DNA from: Bathymodiolus brooksi
Lineage: Eukaryota > Mollusca > Bivalvia > Mytilida > Modiolidae
Direction: 5' to 3'
DNA: 64,000 bases
Assembly: GCA_963680875.1 (NCBI GenBank)
Contig: OY804590.1
Span: forward strand, 18,910,640-18,974,639
Shown: positions 61,143 through 64,000 of the stretch, in pieces
Numbering within the stretch: the stretch's first letter is position 1
Layout: every line of letters begins with the position of its first letter
Made by a program: the position numbers and the translations under genes
The notes under the pieces: model-generated
The model's input: the letters and a program-made list of their open reading frames with translations, nothing else
Databases searched by the model: none
Told to the model about the DNA's origin: nothing

Positions 61143-61461
61143 TTTTATTTTCTTCCATCTAAAGATATCTCCCTTTCTAAGGCTATCTCCCCTTGACCAC
61201 TTTACGCTTAATATAAACATAATATTGATCTTTTACAATAACGGCATGCGACATCAGAAATAAACGTTAGAGAAAACCGGACGGGCAATCAACAATGGAC
61301 AATTAGAAAATGTTCACCTTGATAGAAAGATCCCTCAATTGTTATTGAAATTTTATTTGTGCATATATTTATATATTTATAATAAACAGAACGTCAATAG
61401 CTTTTGGTATTCAGAATATAGCATGCAAATGTTTATATTAATATTATCAGGTGTAAGAAAA
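61143..61461. other. AT-rich non-coding sequence
   Basis: Unique sequence to the right of the duplication. No further exon of the CNB gene is recognised. Confidence 0.45.
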
Positions 61462-63065
61462 ATTTGAAGATACCAAAGAGGTAATCGGAAGCCGTAAATC
61501 AAAGATACCAAAGAGGTAATCAGAAGCCGTAAATCAAAGATACCAAAGGGGTGATCAGAAGCCGTAAATCAAAGATACCAAAGAGGTAATCAGAAGCCGT
61601 AAATGAAAGATACCAAAGAGGTGATCAGAAGCCGTAAATCAAAGATACCAAAGGGGTAATCAGAAACCGTAAATCAAAGATACCAAAGGGGTAATCAGAA
61701 ACCGTAAATCTAAGATACCAAAGAGGTGATCAGAAGCCGTAAATCAAAGATACCAAAGAGGTGATCAGAAGCCGTAAATCAAAGATACCAAAGAGGTAAT
61801 CAGAAGCCGTAAATCTAAGATACCAAAGAGGTGATCAGAAGCCGTAAATCAAAAATACCAAAGAGGTGATCAGAAGCCGAAAATCAAAGATACCAAAGAG
61901 GTAATCAGAAGCCGTAAATCAAAGATACCAAAGAGGTAATCAGAAGCCGTAAATCAAAGATACCAAAGAGGTGATCAGAAGCGTAAATCAAAGATACCAA
62001 AGAGGAGATCAGAAGCCGTAAATCTAAGATACCAAAGAGGTAATCAGAAGCCGTACATCTAAGATACCAAGATGTGATCAGAAGCGTAAATCAAAGATAC
62101 CAAAGAGGTGATCAGAAACCGTAAATCAAAGATACCAAAGAGGTAATCAGAAGCCGTAAATCAAAGATACCAAAGAGGTAATCAGAAGCCGTAAATCAAA
62201 GATACCAAAGAGGTGATCAGAAGACGTAAATCAAAGATACCAAAGAGGTGATCAGAAGCCGTAAATCTAAGATACCAAAGAGGTAATCAGAAGCCGTAAA
62301 TCAAAGATACCAAAGAGGTAATCAGAAGCCGTAAATCTAAGATACCAAAGAGGTGATCAGAAGCCGTAAATCAAAGATGCCAAAGAGGTAATCAGAAGCC
62401 GTAAATCAAAAATACCAAAGAGGTAATCAGAAGCCGTAAATCTAAGATACCAAAGAGGTAATCAGAAGCCGTAAATCAAAGATACCAAAGAGTTGATCAG
62501 AAGCGTAAATCAAAGATACCAAAGAGGAGATCAGAAGCCGTAAATCTAAGATACCAAAGAGGTAATCAGAAGGCGTAAATCTAAGATACCAATGAGGTAA
62601 TCAGAAGCCGTAAATCTAAGATACCAAAGAGGTAATCAGAAGCCGTAAATCTAAGATACCAAAGATGTGATCAGAAGCCGTAAATCAAAGATACCAAAGA
62701 GGTAATTAGAAGCCGTAAATCTAAGATACCAAAGAGGTAATCAGAAGCCGTAAATCTAAGATACCAATGAGGTAATCAGAAGCCGTAAATCTAAGATACC
62801 AAAGAGGTAATCAGAAGCGTAAATCTAAGATACCAAAGATGTGATCAGAAGCCGTAAATCAAAGATACCAAAGAGGTGATCAGAAGCCGTAAATCAAAGA
62901 TACCAAAGAGGAGATCAGAAGCCGTAAATCTAAGATACCAAAGAGGTAATCAGAAGCCGTAAATCAAAGATACCAAAGAGGTAATTAGAAGCCGTAAATC
63001 GAAGGACAGACAACAACAATGACAAAGAGATAAACAATGATCTACACAACATTACACAGAAGACT
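61462..63065 (-). repeat. CACGACG element on the minus strand with a 35-bp array, about 44 units
   Basis: On the plus strand the unit is GATACCAAAGAGGTAATCAG plus AAGCCGTAAATCAAA. Its reverse complement (TTTGATTTACGGCTTCTGAT, then TACCTCTTTGGTATC) is the 35-bp half of the 65-bp unit. Frequent variants are GGTGATC/GGTAATC, CAAA/CTAA and loss of one C in GCCGT. Reading the minus strand, the array is preceded (63003-63065) by GTAGATCATTGTTTATC and GTTGTCTGTCCTTCGATTTAC, the element's own upstream part, and is followed by TCTTCAAATTTTTCTTAC, its 3' end. So the array sits inside an otherwise ordinary element copy. Confidence 0.92.
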
Positions 63066-63265
63066 CAGTGTTGTTTTATTTCTTACCGTAGCGTTGAAAC
63101 ATCACGTCACGTCAAGCCCGTACAATACACCTACACTAACTGTAATACTGCATCAACTCTTTTCATTTTAATTAACAAACATGTACAAATATCACAGTAA
63201 ATAAATAAACAGCAGGTAAGAATAAATAAACAGCAGGTAAGAATGCATCAATATATTTATACATA

Positions 63266-63440
63266 CAGTCAAACCTGTATTAAGAGGTTACTATTTGGGA
63301 CATAGAAAAAGTGGCTTTATAAGACAGGTAACCTTCTAAAAAGGTTCAATTACTATGAAATATTCGATGACAGGACAGAAAGGTCACCTTTTAATAGAGG
63401 TGATTGCTTTATAGAGGTGACCCTTGAACATGGTTGACTG
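63266..63440. mobile_element. 175-bp MITE with TA target duplication (pogo/Tc1-mariner type)
   Basis: Ends CAGTCAAACCTGTATTAAGA and, inverted, ACATGGTTGACTG form terminal repeats of about 10 bp. Both sides carry TA (63264-63265 and 63441-63442), the standard Tc1/mariner/pogo target. The interior has AGAGGTGA / TCACCTTTTAATAGAGG motifs and no ORF. CAGTCAAACC resembles Tigger/pogo-type ends; the assignment is inference. Confidence 0.75.
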
Positions 63441-63442
63441 TA

Positions 63443-64000
63443 TTTAGCCAGACACATAGCACGAGTATTGATGATACATATGTTTTTTGAGTTTCTAATA
63501 TATTGTAATATCTTCATTAGGTAAACATCTGTAGAAAGCTAGAGCCCAAAGGACGAGGTAGTTCAAATGTGTCCTTGTCTTTTGTATTTATATGTATAAT
63601 TCGTAACTAGTAGAATGATTATGTGATGACAACACAAAATAGAATACAAGTACAGAGACTGGTGAAAATATATATTATTGAGAGAAATACAAAAATATGG
63701 CCGTGTAATAAAACGAAAATCAAAAAATTCCCAAACGCGGAACAAATCCAAAATCCAATTGAATAGATACTTCTAAACACATAAAATACATAAAAACATA
63801 TTCGTAAATAAATGGTTAGACGTTACGCGCGATGTTCGTACGTTTAACCATAATTAAGCTTGTCGCTTTATGAAGACCGTGCAGCCAAGATAGAAAAGAA
63901 ATATTGCATTGAGAAATGTATATTTATGGAAAGTCTAAATCCGTCCCTATTACTCTTTGTAATTAATCCCGTGTAACATTTTACGCTACAAATAAAAGTT
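63443..64000. other. AT-rich non-coding sequence
   Basis: No gene or element is recognised. A 62-codon ORF at 63563-63751 on the minus strand has no support. Confidence 0.45.

Overview
The window is AT-rich eukaryotic DNA that is very poor in genes and very rich in repeats. It has GT-AG introns, tRNA-derived SINEs, short inverted-repeat transposon remnants (MITEs) and long minisatellites. The SINE 3' domain and one interspersed repeat containing CACGACGGG look like bivalve mollusc sequence, possibly mussel. That assignment rests on memory and is not certain.

Only one protein-coding gene is supported. It is a plus-strand, multi-exon gene for a protein with two degenerate cyclic-nucleotide-binding (CNB) domains, similar to the CNBD1/CNBD2 type. 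Its exons are at 20436-21176, 29472-29541, 34969-35049, 37236-37329, 38165-38389, 39882-40063, 41381-41472 and probably 42239-42274. All splice phases agree, giving about 507 residues. A possible further upstream exon lies near 18600-18690. The introns are swollen by tandem arrays with units of 36, 86, 30, 65 and 32 bp.

A 200-N gap at 43501-43700 splits two near-identical segments: 26096-43500 (copy A) and 43701-61142 (copy B). Copy A stops exactly at the left edge of the gap and copy B begins exactly at its right edge. Exons 2 to 8 are repeated with only two differences noticed, both synonymous, while the minisatellites differ greatly in length. The simplest reading is two overlapping contigs, probably two haplotypes, that were placed in tandem instead of merged. 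The gene then exists once, with exon 1 followed by one set of exons 2 to 8.

Left arm, 1-18300: SINE copies on both strands, fold-back elements (one with perfect 62-bp arms), a 41-bp array, a local duplication showing a filled and an empty SINE site, a MITE of about 615 bp, and a 4.6-kb array of a 38-bp unit. Centre, 18300-43500: a compound tetranucleotide microsatellite and the CNB gene. Right arm after 61142: a 35-bp array on the minus strand and a TA-flanked MITE.

The most notable pattern is that five arrays appear to arise from the 3' part of one interspersed repeat, here called the CACGACG element. The 65-bp unit equals the 30-bp unit plus the 35-bp unit, and each of those two halves forms its own separate array elsewhere in the window. 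Single-copy versions of the element at 655-880 and 37818-38085 show the likely ancestral arrangement, and copy B shows a new 59-bp array of about 2.5 units at 55557-55702.
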